From Azospirillum sp. B510 (lineage in GTDB: Bacteria; Pseudomonadota; Alphaproteobacteria; Azospirillales; Azospirillaceae), in the NCBI RefSeq assembly GCF_000010725.1, contig NC_013854.1, forward strand, positions 2,199,001 to 2,263,000: DNA of 64,000 bases. The letters run 5' to 3'. Shown here one piece after another: positions 19,989 through 29,634 of this stretch. Under the pieces are notes generated by a model. That model ran no database searches. It was not told where the DNA came from and saw only the letters and a list, made by a program, of their open reading frames with translations. Position numbers and translations under genes: made by a program. Numbering within the stretch: position 1 is the first letter of the stretch; the number at the start of each line of letters is the position of its first letter.

Positions 19989-21497
19989 TCAAGCCTCGTG
20001 GTGTTCGGCCACGAAGCGGTCGAGCAGGCGCACGCCGAAGGCCGACGCCCCCTTCGGAACCGTGGCGCCGTCCTTCTTGGCCCAGGCGACGCCGGCGATA
20101 TCGATGTGCGCCCACGGCACGTCGTTGACGAAGCGCTTCAGGAACTGCGCGCCGACGATGCTGCCGGCGCCGCCGCCCGACCCGGTGTTCTTCATGTCGG
20201 CGGCCGGCGATTCGATCTCCTTGTCATAGGCGTCGCCCAGCGGCAGGCGCCACAGCGGCTGGCCGACCTTCAGGCCGGCGGCCGTCAGGTTCATGGCGAG
20301 GTCGTCGTCATTGGCGAACAGGCCGGCATGCTCATGGCCGAGCGCCACGATGATGGCGCCGGTCAGGGTGGCGAGGTCGATCATCAGCTTGGGCTTGTAG
20401 GCGTCCTGCGCGTACCACAGGCAATCGGCCAGCACCAGACGGCCCTCGGCGTCGGTGTTGATGACCTCGATGGTCTGGCCCGAGGCGGAGGTGACGATGT
20501 CACCCGGACGCTGCGCCGTGCCGGACGGCATGTTCTCCACCAGACCGACGATGCCGACGGCGTTCACCTTGGCCTTGCGGGCGGCGAGCGCGTACAGGGT
20601 GCCGATCACGGTGGCGGAGCCGCCCATGTCCCACTTCATGTCCTCCATGCCGGCCGCACCCTTGATCGAGATGCCGCCGCTGTCGAAGGTCACGCCCTTG
20701 CCGATGAAGGCGACCGGGCGCTTGTCCTCGGCCTCGGGATTGCCGTTCCAGCGCATGACGACGACGCGCGGCTCGTTGGCGCTGCCCTGGGCGACGCCCA
20801 GCAGGGCGCCCATGCCGAGCTTTCTCAGCTTCTTCTGGTCGAGGATCTCGACCTCGACGCCGAACTGCTCCAGCTCCCTGGTCTTCTCGGCCAGGCTTTC
20901 CGGATAGATGACGTTGGCCGGCTCCGACACCAGATCGCGGGTGAAGCGGATGGCGTCGGCCAGCGTGTCCAGCTTCTTGAAGGCCGACTTGGCGGCGCCG
21001 TCCTCCTCGACCAGCAGCGTCAGCTTGCGCAGGCTGGGCTTCGGCTCCTTCTTGTCGGCCTTCCTGTCGTTGGTGCGGTACTTGTCGAACTTGTAGCCAC
21101 GCAACTGCGCGCCGAAGGCGATCTCGGCGGCGGCGGCGGCCGGCGACAGGCTGGCACCCTCGGGCAGCTCGACCAGCAGCGCCGCCTCGTCGGCGGCCTT
21201 GTCGAGCGCCACGGCGATGGCGCCGCCGGCGCCCTGGAGGACCAGATCGGTCAGGTCGGCGGCCTTGCCGATGCCGACCAGCAGGAGACGGTCAAGCTCG
21301 GTCCCGGCCGGGGCGAGCAGCGTCAGCGTCTCGTCCTTCTTGCCGTTGAAGCGGGCGGCGGCCATGGCGCGGGCCAGCGCGCCGCCGGTCTTCTGGTCCA
21401 GCTCCTGACCGATCGGGCCGAGGCTGCGGTCGGCGGCGACGGTCACGGCGAGCACGCCGGAGGACGGCAGGGACGGCTTGGCGAAGGAGAACTTCAT
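19989..21497 (-). CDS. pepA: Leucyl aminopeptidase (M17)
   Basis: 502 aa. Cytosolic di-metal aminopeptidase that removes N-terminal residues; in some bacteria PepA also binds DNA. The catalytic domain carries the signature NTDAEGRLVLAD, the metal-binding lysine region FIGKGVTFDSGGISIKG and the MKWDMGGSATV block. The N-terminal macro-like domain is intact. Its start ATG (21497) is preceded by AAGAGGA. It is the first gene of a pepA-holC unit, with the RsmB-like gene upstream on the same strand beyond a 156-nt gap that contains a perfect hairpin. Confidence 0.96.
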   Translation of the reverse strand: MKFSFAKPSLPSSGVLAVTVAADRSLGPIGQELDQKTGGALARAMAAARFNGKKDETLTLLAPAGTELDRLLLVGIGKAADLTDLVLQGAGGAIAVALDKAADEAALLVELPEGASLSPAAAAAEIAFGAQLRGYKFDKYRTNDRKADKKEPKPSLRKLTLLVEEDGAAKSAFKKLDTLADAIRFTRDLVSEPANVIYPESLAEKTRELEQFGVEVEILDQKKLRKLGMGALLGVAQGSANEPRVVVMRWNGNPEAEDKRPVAFIGKGVTFDSGGISIKGAAGMEDMKWDMGGSATVIGTLYALAARKAKVNAVGIVGLVENMPSGTAQRPGDIVTSASGQTIEVINTDAEGRLVLADCLWYAQDAYKPKLMIDLATLTGAIIVALGHEHAGLFANDDDLAMNLTAAGLKVGQPLWRLPLGDAYDKEIESPAADMKNTGSGGGAGSIVGAQFLKRFVNDVPWAHIDIAGVAWAKKDGATVPKGASAFGVRLLDRFVAEHHEA

Positions 21498-21617
21498 CTG
21501 GTCCTCTTGAGGGATTGGGCGGATGTGCCCGGATGAGATCGGAGGCGGAAAGCCTACCCCACCGATAAGGAGCGCGCCACCCCGGCTGTCAAGGGTGGGG
21601 AAGGTTGGCGATCATCG

Positions 21618-21640
21618 CCCTCTCCCGGCGCGGGAGAGGG
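21618..21640. repeat. CCCTCTCCC-type perfect hairpin
   Basis: A 10-bp perfect inverted repeat (CCCTCTCCCG / CGGGAGAGGG) with a GCG loop, between pepA and the RsmB-like gene. A close relative occurs at 33129-33156, so this is a dispersed intergenic palindrome family in this genome. Confidence 0.85.
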
Positions 21641-21653
21641 ACCTGACCTCAAC

Positions 21654-23051
21654 TCACGCATCGATCGCCTTGCCCAGCTCGACCGGATCGACCTCGCCCT
21701 GCTCCAGCGCGACATCGGGCACGGTCTCTTCAGCCACCGTCTCCTCGCCGCGGCGCTCCAGCACGGCGGCGAAGAAGCCGTCGGTGTCGTGGCGGGCGGG
21801 GGTCAGGCGCAGATACGGGCCTTCGACCGGCGGCGGACCGGCCTCCTCCTCCGCCCACACCTCGGCGATGGGCTTGACGATGAAGTCATGGTGGGTTTGC
21901 AGGAAGGCCTCGACCTGCGCCTCGTTCTCGTCATGCAGCAGGGAGCAGGTGGCGTAGATCAGCCGCCCGCCCGGCTTCACCAGACGCGCGGCACTGTCCA
22001 GGATATTGGCCTGAAGCGGCAGCAGCTGCTCCAGACCCGGCCCGAGCTGGCGCCAGCGGGCATCCGGGTTGCGGCGCCAGGTACCGGTGCCGGAACAGGG
22101 GGCGTCGACCAGAACGCGGTCGAACTTGCGCTTGTGGCGCTTCACCCAGGGGTCGCGCTCGCTGGTCAGCGGGTGGGCCTCGATGTTGTGCAGGCCGGCG
22201 CGGCGGAAGCGCTCGGCGGCGCGCTTCAGCCGCTTGTCCAGCACGTCGCAGGCGACGACGCGGCCCTTGTTCTTCATCAGGGCGGCGACCGCCAGCGTCT
22301 TGCCGCCGGCGCCGGCGCAGAAATCGACCACCTGATGGCCGGGCTTCGGCGCGACGGCCAGCGCCACCATCTGCGAGCCCTCATCCTGGATCTCGACCAG
22401 ACCGTCCTTGAAGGCATCGACGCTGCCCAGCGGCGGGCGGCCCTTCACCCGCAGACCCAGCGGCGACCAGCGCGTCACCTCCGCCGTGATCTGCGCCTTG
22501 GCCAGCGCCTTGATCGCGCTCTGCTGGTTGGCCTTCAGCGGGTTGATGCGCAGGTCGAGCGGCGCCGCCTCCAGCAGCTTCTCCATCTCCACCCCGAAAC
22601 GGTCGCCGAGCGAGGCGCGCATCGGCGCCTCGGCCCAGTCCGGGCATTCCACCCGCACCGTCTCCGGCATCTCGGGATGGTCCATGGTGTGGCTTTCCAG
22701 CGCGCGGACCAGCGCCAGCTCGTCGTCGGTCAGGCGGGCCGGGGCGAACTTGCCGCCGCTGAACATCTCCAGCACCACGCCGGCGTTGCGGTTCTCCTCC
22801 AGCAGCAGATAGGCCAGGACGCGGGCGCGCGGGGTGGCACGCTCGTAGCCGCCGCGCTCGATCCACCAGCCGAGCCGGGCATGGCGGCGCAGGATCGCAT
22901 AGGCCATCTGGGCGATGGCGGTGCGGTCCTTCGAGCCGATGTAGCGGCGGTTGCGGAAATAGGCGCTCATCACCGCGTCGGCGGGGCGAGGGGTCTCGTC
23001 GATCTCGGTCAGCAGATCGATGACCGCCTGGAGGCGGGCGGCGGGTGTCAT
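21654..23051 (-). CDS. RsmB/NOP-family RNA (cytosine-5-) methyltransferase
   Basis: 465 aa from the ATG at 23051, which has AAGGGA ~9 nt upstream. The N-terminal NusB-like region has MAYAILRRHARLGWWIERGG and YLLLEENRN. The Rossmann methyltransferase half has VVDFCAGAGGKTLAVAALMK, the catalytic-cysteine motif DAPCSGTGTWRRNPD, and the second conserved cysteine in YATCSLLHDENE. It methylates cytosine-5 in rRNA or tRNA; RsmB (16S C967) is the nearest named example but the site is not certain. The C-terminus carries a glutamate-rich extension after the core (last ~35 residues). Confidence 0.9.
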   Translation of the reverse strand: MTPAARLQAVIDLLTEIDETPRPADAVMSAYFRNRRYIGSKDRTAIAQMAYAILRRHARLGWWIERGGYERATPRARVLAYLLLEENRNAGVVLEMFSGGKFAPARLTDDELALVRALESHTMDHPEMPETVRVECPDWAEAPMRASLGDRFGVEMEKLLEAAPLDLRINPLKANQQSAIKALAKAQITAEVTRWSPLGLRVKGRPPLGSVDAFKDGLVEIQDEGSQMVALAVAPKPGHQVVDFCAGAGGKTLAVAALMKNKGRVVACDVLDKRLKRAAERFRRAGLHNIEAHPLTSERDPWVKRHKRKFDRVLVDAPCSGTGTWRRNPDARWRQLGPGLEQLLPLQANILDSAARLVKPGGRLIYATCSLLHDENEAQVEAFLQTHHDFIVKPIAEVWAEEEAGPPPVEGPYLRLTPARHDTDGFFAAVLERRGEETVAEETVPDVALEQGEVDPVELGKAIDA

Positions 23052-23388
23052 GGCGTCTGGTCCCTTGGGGTGTCTCATGGCGGCGAACGGGACCGGACGC
23101 CCGCCGGTTCCACGGGGCGGGATGCGGGCTTTCGGCGGTCCTTCGCGTATCGGCTGTCGATACAGCGTTTGCCGCCCGCTGTCACGCCTTGCCGCCGCGC
23201 GGCTGCCGCGCTCGCGGCCGAGCCATGCCGCGTCCGCCGTGACAAGCGGCCGCGACCCGGTCGAAAGTGCAGGTTGGGGATTGACGACTCGAGGTAACCA
23301 CCGGCACAAACGATGGGGTGTTGTGACCTTATCGTGACCGGACCGCCAGCGCGGCCGGACGACCTGTGGGTCTTAGACGGACATTCGA
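23052..23388. other. Divergent intergenic region (RsmB-like / mltA)
   Basis: 337 nt between divergent genes, expected to hold both promoters. I see no gene, RNA or strong palindrome. Confidence 0.6.
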
Positions 23389-24582
23389 ATGCTGGTGGCG
23401 GAGTGCGCGATGGCGGCTGCGGCGGGGAAGACGTGTGCGCGTGACGGGGCCTGGGTCAAGGGCCTGCGGCTTTCGATGATGGGCGGCCTGCTGGCGACGC
23501 TTGCGGCCTGCGCCGGCACCGCGCCGACGGTGGACGGGCAACGCCGGACCGCCCAGCGCCCGACCTGGGATCAGGTGGCGCCCGATTTCCGCCGGCTCGC
23601 CGGCTGGATCGACGACGATCATGCCCAGGCGGTCCCGGCGGTGCAGCGCACCTGCGGCTGGGTGGGCAACCAGCCGCCGGGCAAGCCGCTGGGGCCGCTG
23701 CGCACCGCCGGCACCACCGACGACTGGCGCGCCATCTGCGCCGCCGCCCGCGACCTGCCCCCCGGCGACAGCGAGGCGGCCCGCCGCTTCTTCGAGACCT
23801 TCTTCACCCCGCGCGACGTCGGCAACGGCGAGACCGGCCTGTTCACCGGCTATTACGAGATCGAGCTGCATGGCAGCTGGACGCCGAGCGCGCGCTACAC
23901 CGTCCCGCTCTATCGCATGCCGCAGCGCGGCAAGAACGGCCTGCCCAGCCGCGCCCGGATCGAAGCCGGCGCGCTGAAGGGCAAGGGGCTGGAACTGATG
24001 TGGGTCGATGACCCGATCGACGCCTTCTTCCTGGAGATCCAGGGTTCCGGCCGGGCGATCATGGCCGACGGATCGGTCGTCGGCATCCATTATTCCGGCC
24101 AGAACGGTCACAGCTATTACCCGATCGGCCGCCATATCATCGACATCGGCGACGCCACGCCGGAACAGATGTCCTTGCAGACGATCCGGCGCTGGCTGAA
24201 GGACCATCCGGCCGAGGCCCAGCGGGTGATGAACCTCAACCCCTCCTACGTCTTCTTCAAGGTCAAGCCCGAGGTCGGCGCGCGCGGCGCCCGCAACATG
24301 GAGCTGACGCCCGGCCGCAGCCTAGCGGTCGATGCCGAGCATATCCCGCTGGGTGTGCCGCTGTGGCTGGAGGTGCGCGACGCCCCGGTTCCCGGCGGCG
24401 CCATCAACCGGCTGGTGGTGGCGCAGGACACCGGCGGCGCCATCAAGGGGCCGGTACGCGGCGACCTGTTCTGGGGCCATGGCCCGCAGGCGGAGGAAGG
24501 GGCCGGCGTGATGAAGGCGCGCGGCCATTACACCATGCTGGCGCCCCGCACCCTGTCGGTCGAGACCGCGCAACGGAAATGA
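23389..24582 (+). CDS. mltA: Membrane-bound lytic murein transglycosylase A
   Basis: 397 aa. Lipoprotein that cleaves peptidoglycan glycan strands to 1,6-anhydro products. The lipobox LLATLAAC puts the lipidated cysteine at residue 41 if translation starts at 23389; a shorter start is possible. The MltA domain shows GLFTGYYEIELHGSW, YTVPLYRMP, ELMWVDDPIDAFFLEIQGSG and HYSGQNGHSYYPIGR. The C-terminal 3D barrel, with its aspartates, shows HIPLGVPLWLEV, VAQDTGGAIKGPVRGDLFWG and MKARGHYTMLAP. Its TGA overlaps the ATG of the GNAT gene. Confidence 0.95.
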   Translation: MLVAECAMAAAAGKTCARDGAWVKGLRLSMMGGLLATLAACAGTAPTVDGQRRTAQRPTWDQVAPDFRRLAGWIDDDHAQAVPAVQRTCGWVGNQPPGKPLGPLRTAGTTDDWRAICAAARDLPPGDSEAARRFFETFFTPRDVGNGETGLFTGYYEIELHGSWTPSARYTVPLYRMPQRGKNGLPSRARIEAGALKGKGLELMWVDDPIDAFFLEIQGSGRAIMADGSVVGIHYSGQNGHSYYPIGRHIIDIGDATPEQMSLQTIRRWLKDHPAEAQRVMNLNPSYVFFKVKPEVGARGARNMELTPGRSLAVDAEHIPLGVPLWLEVRDAPVPGGAINRLVVAQDTGGAIKGPVRGDLFWGHGPQAEEGAGVMKARGHYTMLAPRTLSVETAQRK

Positions 24583-25181
24583 CGGCGGACGGCTTACGGC
24601 TGGAACGGCTGACCGCGCTGCCGGACCATGGGGCGGCCGATGCCGCCCTGCCCAATAATAACCGGGCGGCCGATGCCGCCCTGCCCGGCCGCGCGGCGGC
24701 GCTGGCGGCGCTGGCGGAGATCTTCTTCGCCTCCACCACCCGGACGGAGTTCGCGTCGGCAGCCGACCGCGCCGGCTTCCTCGCCACCTGGACCGGCTGG
24801 TTCGTGGCGGAGGCGCCGCGGGACATCTGGCTGGCGCTGGCGGCGGACGGGCAGGTCATCGGCTATCTCACCGGCTGCAAGGACAGTGCCGGATCGGTGG
24901 AACTGGCGCGGCGCATCCCGAAATACGAGGTCTTCGCCGATCATTTCGCCGCCTATCCCGCCCATTTCCATGTGAATGTCCGGCCGGGCTGGCGGGAGCA
25001 TAGGGTGGGGCGGCGGCTGGTCGAGCGCTTCGCCGGGGATTGCCGGGCCGACGGCCTGCCCGGCGTCCATCTGGTGACCGCCGTCTTCGCCCGCAATGTC
25101 GCGTTCTACCAGCGCGCCGGCTTCACCGACGCTTGCCAGCGCGGACCGCTGCTGTTCCTCGGCCGGCGCCTGAACACCTGA
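24579..25181 (+). CDS. GNAT-family acetyltransferase
   Basis: 200 aa, overlapping the mltA stop (ATGA). The GNAT core is visible as IWLALAADGQVIGYLTGCKD (strand 4), AHFHVNVRPGWREHRVGRRL (acetyl-CoA-binding region with the R/GxxGxG/A-like loop) and VAFYQRAGFTDACQ. The substrate is unknown. The N-terminus contains an in-frame duplication: GAADAALP and AADAALPG repeat with an 11-codon period. The duplicated DNA is itself a palindrome (see repeat entry). This N-terminal insert is absent from a typical GNAT domain and probably loops out. Confidence 0.85.
   Translation: MTADGLRLERLTALPDHGAADAALPNNNRAADAALPGRAAALAALAEIFFASTTRTEFASAADRAGFLATWTGWFVAEAPRDIWLALAADGQVIGYLTGCKDSAGSVELARRIPKYEVFADHFAAYPAHFHVNVRPGWREHRVGRRLVERFAGDCRADGLPGVHLVTAVFARNVAFYQRAGFTDACQRGPLLFLGRRLNT
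24631..24686 (+). repeat. Direct repeat of a 23-bp palindromic unit inside the GNAT gene
   Basis: Two identical 23-bp copies, 24631-24653 and 24664-24686, period 33 bp. Each begins with the palindrome GGGCGGC-CGAT-GCCGCCC. The period keeps the reading frame. Confidence 0.95.
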
Positions 25182-25238
25182 CTTTCGGGATGCCGCTGTG
25201 CTAGGCAGGGTCATCCCCTTGCCGGAAAGCCCGCCGCC

Positions 25239-26003
25239 ATGACCCGCCCGCCCCTGCTGATCGAAAGCCCGCAGAACCCGCAGTTCAAGCTGTGGGAATC
25301 GGCGCTGGAAAGCCGGGGGCTGAAAAAGAACGGCAAGTTCCTGCTGGCCGGGCTGAAGACGGTGCCGGAGGCCCTGCGCCATCATCCCGAGCGGTTCGAG
25401 CGTATCCTGTTCGCCGACCCGGCCCAGGTCGCGGGCTGGCGCCTGCCACCGGGGGTCGAGCCGGTCCAACTCGCCCCCGCCCTGTTCCGCGCGCTCGACC
25501 TGTCGGGCACCGGCTTTCCGTTGCTGGTCGGCGCGGTGCCGAAGATGCCGGCCATCGACCTCTCGCGGCCGCCCCAGGGGCTGGAACTGCTCTGCGCGCT
25601 GGGCGATCCCAGCAACCTCGGCGCCCTGCTGCGCAGCGCCGCCAGCTTCGGCGTGTCGCGCATCGTGCTGCTGGAGGGGGCGGCGCATCCCTTCCACCCC
25701 AAATGCCTGCGGGCGGCGTCGAACGCCCAGTTCGCGCTGACCCTGCTGCGCGGGCCGCGCTGGGCGGCGGTGAATGACGCGGCGGGACCGCTCTATGCGC
25801 TGGACGGCGGCGGCGCGGATCTGACGCGCTTCGACTGGCCGGCGGACATGCGGCTGATCCTGGGCGAGGAGGGCCAGGGCGTGCCGGCGGACTGCCCGGC
25901 GGCGCGGCTGTCGGTGCCGACCACCGGTGCCGTGGAGTCGCTCAACGCCACGGTGGCGGTCAGCGTGGCGCTGTTCGCGCGCTATGCGGCCGCGCGACGG
26001 TAG
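25239..26003 (+). CDS. TrmH/SpoU-family RNA 2'-O-methyltransferase
   Basis: 254 aa. SPOUT-class methyltransferase using a trefoil knot to bind SAM. SpoU motifs: 1, ALGDPSNLGALLRSAASFGV; 2, MRLILGEEGQGVPADCPAARL; 3, VPTTGAVESLNATVAVSVAL. The N-terminal substrate-binding region is present (LKKNGKFLLAGLKTVPEALRH). RNA target (rRNA or tRNA) is not decided by these motifs. 57 nt after the GNAT gene on the same strand. Confidence 0.92.
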   Translation: MTRPPLLIESPQNPQFKLWESALESRGLKKNGKFLLAGLKTVPEALRHHPERFERILFADPAQVAGWRLPPGVEPVQLAPALFRALDLSGTGFPLLVGAVPKMPAIDLSRPPQGLELLCALGDPSNLGALLRSAASFGVSRIVLLEGAAHPFHPKCLRAASNAQFALTLLRGPRWAAVNDAAGPLYALDGGGADLTRFDWPADMRLILGEEGQGVPADCPAARLSVPTTGAVESLNATVAVSVALFARYAAARR

Positions 26004-26013
26004 AGCCGCCCCC

Positions 26014-28577
26014 CTACCCCATCACCGACGCCAGCACCCGCGCCACCTGATCCGACCCGTAGGGCTTCCTCAGCACCGGCACGTCGGCGAACCGCTCCGG
26101 CATCGCGGCGGATTCGTCATAGCCGGTGGCGAACACGAAGGGGATCCCCAGCTCGCGCAGCCGCTCGGCCACCGGGGCCGAGGTTTCGCTGCCGAGATTG
26201 ACTCCAGCACACCGACGACCGGCGGATCCTCGTCGATCAGGCGCAGGGCCTGGCGGACGCCGGCGGCGGTGTTGACCCGGCTGGCGTCGAGGCTCAGCAG
26301 CACATCCTCAGTCGCCATGGCGATGATCATGTTGTCCTCCAGCAACAGCACCGGGCCGCCGATGGAGAAGTCGGTCACGGACGGCGATGCGCCACGCCGG
26401 CCGCCGTCCGGCAGGCTGGCGGCGGCGGTGACGTAGCGGGCCGGGATCATGAAGCGCGCCCGCAGACCCGACGGCGCATAGCTCACCTCCGCCTCGCCCT
26501 GAAGATCATGGGGGAGCGAACGCTCGATCACCGTGGTGCCGAACCCGATGCGCGACGGCGCCTGGACCGGCGGGCCGCCATTCTCCCGCCAGTCGATCAC
26601 CAGCCGCCCGTCCCCGTCGATCGACCAGCCGGCCTCGACCCAGCCGCCGCCGTCGCTGAGCGCGCCATATTTGGCCGAGTTGGTGGTCAGCTCATGCACC
26701 ACCAGCGCGAAGACGGAAAAGGCCTGGGGCGCCAGCAGCACCTCCGGCCCGGACAGCCGTACCCGCTCACCGCCGGCGGACACGCCGCCGGCCGACAGAT
26801 AGGCGCCGGTCTCCGCCGCGATCAGGGTGCGCAGCGACGCCGGCCCCCAGTTGTCGGCGGTGATCTGGTCATGGGCGCGGGCCAGCGCCTCGATGCGGCC
26901 GGCGACGATGGCGGCGAACTGCTGCAACGTCTCCGCCCCGCTCTCGCTCTGCCGCACCAGGGCGCGGACGAGGCCAAGGATGTTGCGGACGCGGTGGTTC
27001 AGTTCGGCGATCAGCAGCTCCTGCCGCTCGGTCGCCTCCCGGCGGGTGCGGCCGGCGACGTCGGCCAGCCGAAGCACCACCTCCAGCAGGGTCACCCGCA
27101 GGGATTCGGCGTTGCGCTCGTCCAGGTCGGTCCAGGGCTTGGACCGGCCGCGCACCGTCTCCTTCCAGGCCTCGAAGCTCTTGCGCGGAGCCAGGCGCGC
27201 GCCGTTGGGACCGGGCCGCGCCGGCTTGGTCGGATCGCCGCCCCAGGTGACGGTGCGGACCAGCTCCTTGCGGAAGAAGACCAGATAATCGCGCGGCGTG
27301 CGCGACACCGGAATCGCCAGCAGGCCGCAGGCCCGGTCGGCGAAGGCGCGGGCCGGCGGATGGACGGCCCCCAGCTCGTCGGTCAGATAGACCGTGCTGG
27401 GCGGCGTCCGTTGCAGGAAACGCATGATGCCGCGCGTCTCCTCCTCCGTCGGGGTCTCGCCCTCCAGATGCAGCTCGTCGTCGATGCGGCAGGCGAAACC
27501 GTCGCAACCGATCAGCGTCCGCAGCTCGGTCGCGACGGTGACCAGGCTGTCCAGCGGAGAATCACTGTCGGCCAGCATCGACATGATGCGGACATGGGTG
27601 CGGCGGGCTTGGGCCTCCTGCCGGCTTTCCTGCTCGCGCTCGCGTCCTTCCAGCATCAGGGAGACCATCTGGGCGAACAGCTCGGCGGTGGTCCGCCGCT
27701 CGAAGGACAGCGAGCGCGCCTGACGGTGGTGGCAGGCGAACAGGCCCCACAGCTTGCCGTGGCGCAGGATCGACACCGACAGCGAGGCGCCGACCCCCAT
27801 GTTGCGCAGATATTCGACATGGATCGGCGACACGCTGCGCAGCAGGCTGAGCGACAGGTCCAGCGGCTGCCCGAGGGGATCCAGCGCCGGAATCACCGGA
27901 ACCGGCGGCGCGTCCACATCGGCGATGCAGCGCAGCCAGTTGCGCTCATACAGGCGCCGGGCCTGCTGCGGAATGTCCGACGCCGGATAGCGCTGGCCGA
28001 GAAAGCTGCCGATGCCATGGACCGCCGATTCCGCGATCACCTCCCCCGCCCCGTCGGCGGCGAAGCGGTAGACCATCACCCGGTCGAACCCGGTCAGCAC
28101 CCGCATCTGGCGCGCCGCCTCGCGGCAGAAGGCGTCGAAGCCGGACGCGCTCTGAACCCGGGCAATCATCGAGCGCAGCAGCGCCCCCGAATCCGCCGAT
28201 CCCTGGTCCTCGCAGGGCTCCGCCTCGATCACGATGCTCGAACCGGACAGATACACCGCCACATCGCAGACAGGCGCGGCATCGGACAGCCGCAGGCCGA
28301 AGGCGCGCTCGACGCCGCCATTGATGTGGGCGACTTGCAGACGGCCCCGGATCAGGTGCAACGCCTCGTCGCGGAACAGGCGGGACAGCGGATGGCCGAG
28401 CAGCCCGTCCGGTTCCTGTCCCAGCCAGCCGCCGCTGTTGGCGGAGACATGGACGATGATCCAATCGGCCGTCACGGCGATCAGGAAACCGGTCGGCTGG
28501 ATATGACCCAGCTGGTGAAGGGGCTCACGGTCGCAATCGGTGAGGTCGACTGACCCCGAAGGAACCGGACCCGTCAT
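26014..28577 (-). CDS. Bacteriophytochrome HWE histidine kinase with frameshifted C-terminal receiver
   Basis: Photosensory PAS-GAF-PHY protein fused to an HWE-type kinase and a receiver. Cys15 (LTDCDREP) is the expected biliverdin attachment site; the GAF domain has PASDIPQQARRLYE (DIP 201-203) and the PHY tongue has PRKSFEAW (464-). His528 in ELNHRVRNILGLV and HELTTNSAKYGAL are the HWE kinase signatures. The usual IQPHG is IQPTG here. The receiver begins at GGPVLLLEDN (~741), but one base is missing at 26202-26203, turning GAC-GTC into GAG-TC exactly where the phospho-acceptor Asp should be. The read frame then ends at 26070; restoring one base recovers ELGIPFVFATGYDE, VLRKPYGSDQVARVL and a stop at 26014. 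Sequencing error or real mutation cannot be separated here. Confidence 0.9.
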
Positions 28578-28972
28578 CGGGTGAAGACTTCGGACAAACG
28601 CGACCTCAAGCGCAAGCTGAACCGGCGGCGTTTTCCACGCTCTGCCAATGAATTTCGACAGAAATTTAGTGAGAGGATCCGATCATCGCAACGCTCCAAA
28701 ATGGCTATTACTATACTCTTATTAAGGCAGGTTAACTTAACTTAGGATAAGATCGCACCATTTTTGCACATGTTTTGAACATCCAGCCTGTGATTCCACG
28801 AAAAATTCTGTGTTTTCCCATCAATCTCCCACAATCCGAAATAAGCGGCTGGACACGGGAATGGCGGCGGTCCTCCAAATCCGCAAGGCGCCCTTTCAAT
28901 TCCGATGGGCTGCCCCGGACGACGCGATGACGGAGGATGCCGGCCGTTCCATCCACACAAGCGGGTTCCGCC
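28578..28972. other. AT-richer divergent intergenic region (phytochrome kinase / nudK)
   Basis: 395 nt, clearly richer in A/T than its surroundings. It contains an AATTTC/GAAATT inverted repeat with a 4-nt spacer (about 28663-28680), tandem TTAACTTAACTTA near 28732-28744 and several T-runs. It is expected to hold promoters in both directions; no gene is visible. Confidence 0.6.
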
Positions 28973-29587
28973 ATGACGCCCCCCTCCACCGCCGCCGTCG
29001 CCAGCGCTGACGACGCCCCCATCCGCATCCGCGAGGTCACGCTGCTGTCCGACGACTGGTATGTACTGAAGAAGACCGTCTTCGATTATCGCCGCCGCGA
29101 CGGCAGCTGGCAGACCTTGAGCCGGGAGACCTATGACCGCGGCAATGGCGCCGCCCTGCTGCTGTATGATCCGACCCGCAACACCGTGCTGCTGACCCGG
29201 CAGTTCCGGTTTCCCGCCTATGTCAACGGCCATGCCGAACCGCTGCTGGAGGTGTGCGCCGGCCTGCTCGACGACCGCAGCCCGGAGGAGGCGATCCGGG
29301 CCGAGGCGGCCGAGGAACTGGGCGTGACCGTGGAGGCGCCGCGCCGGGTGTTCGACGCCTTCATGAGCCCCGGTTCGGTGACGGAGCGGCTGGCCTTCTT
29401 CGTCGCCGAATACCGCGCCGCCGACCGCAAGGAGGGTGGCGGCGTCGCCGAGGAGGGCGAGGATATCGAGGTGGTCGAGTTGACCTTCGCCGATGCCCTT
29501 GCCATGGTCGCCAGCGGGGCGATCCTGGACGGCAAGACCATCATGCTGTTGCAGCATGCCGCTCTCCACGGGTTGCTGGAGCGGTGA
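28973..29587 (+). CDS. nudK: NudK-type GDP-mannose pyrophosphatase (Nudix)
   Basis: 204 aa from the ATG at 28973. Nudix hydrolase of the NudK/ADP-ribose pyrophosphatase group. The Nudix box is GLLDDRSPEEAIRAEAAEEL, preceded by FRFPAYVNGHAEPLLEVCAG. The sequence AGLLDD-SPEEAIRAEAAEE fits NudK (GDP-mannose to GMP and mannose-1-phosphate). The SPGSVTERLAFFVAEY segment also fits this group. Start is uncertain because no good Shine-Dalgarno precedes it; an upstream ATG at 28937 lies in the same frame. The stop overlaps a GTG that could start the next gene. Confidence 0.85.
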   Translation: MTPPSTAAVASADDAPIRIREVTLLSDDWYVLKKTVFDYRRRDGSWQTLSRETYDRGNGAALLLYDPTRNTVLLTRQFRFPAYVNGHAEPLLEVCAGLLDDRSPEEAIRAEAAEELGVTVEAPRRVFDAFMSPGSVTERLAFFVAEYRAADRKEGGGVAEEGEDIEVVELTFADALAMVASGAILDGKTIMLLQHAALHGLLER

Positions 29588-29634
29588 CGGCGGCCGCCCG
29601 CCCCGCCGCAACGGAGCTGTCGGACGGGGCCTGG

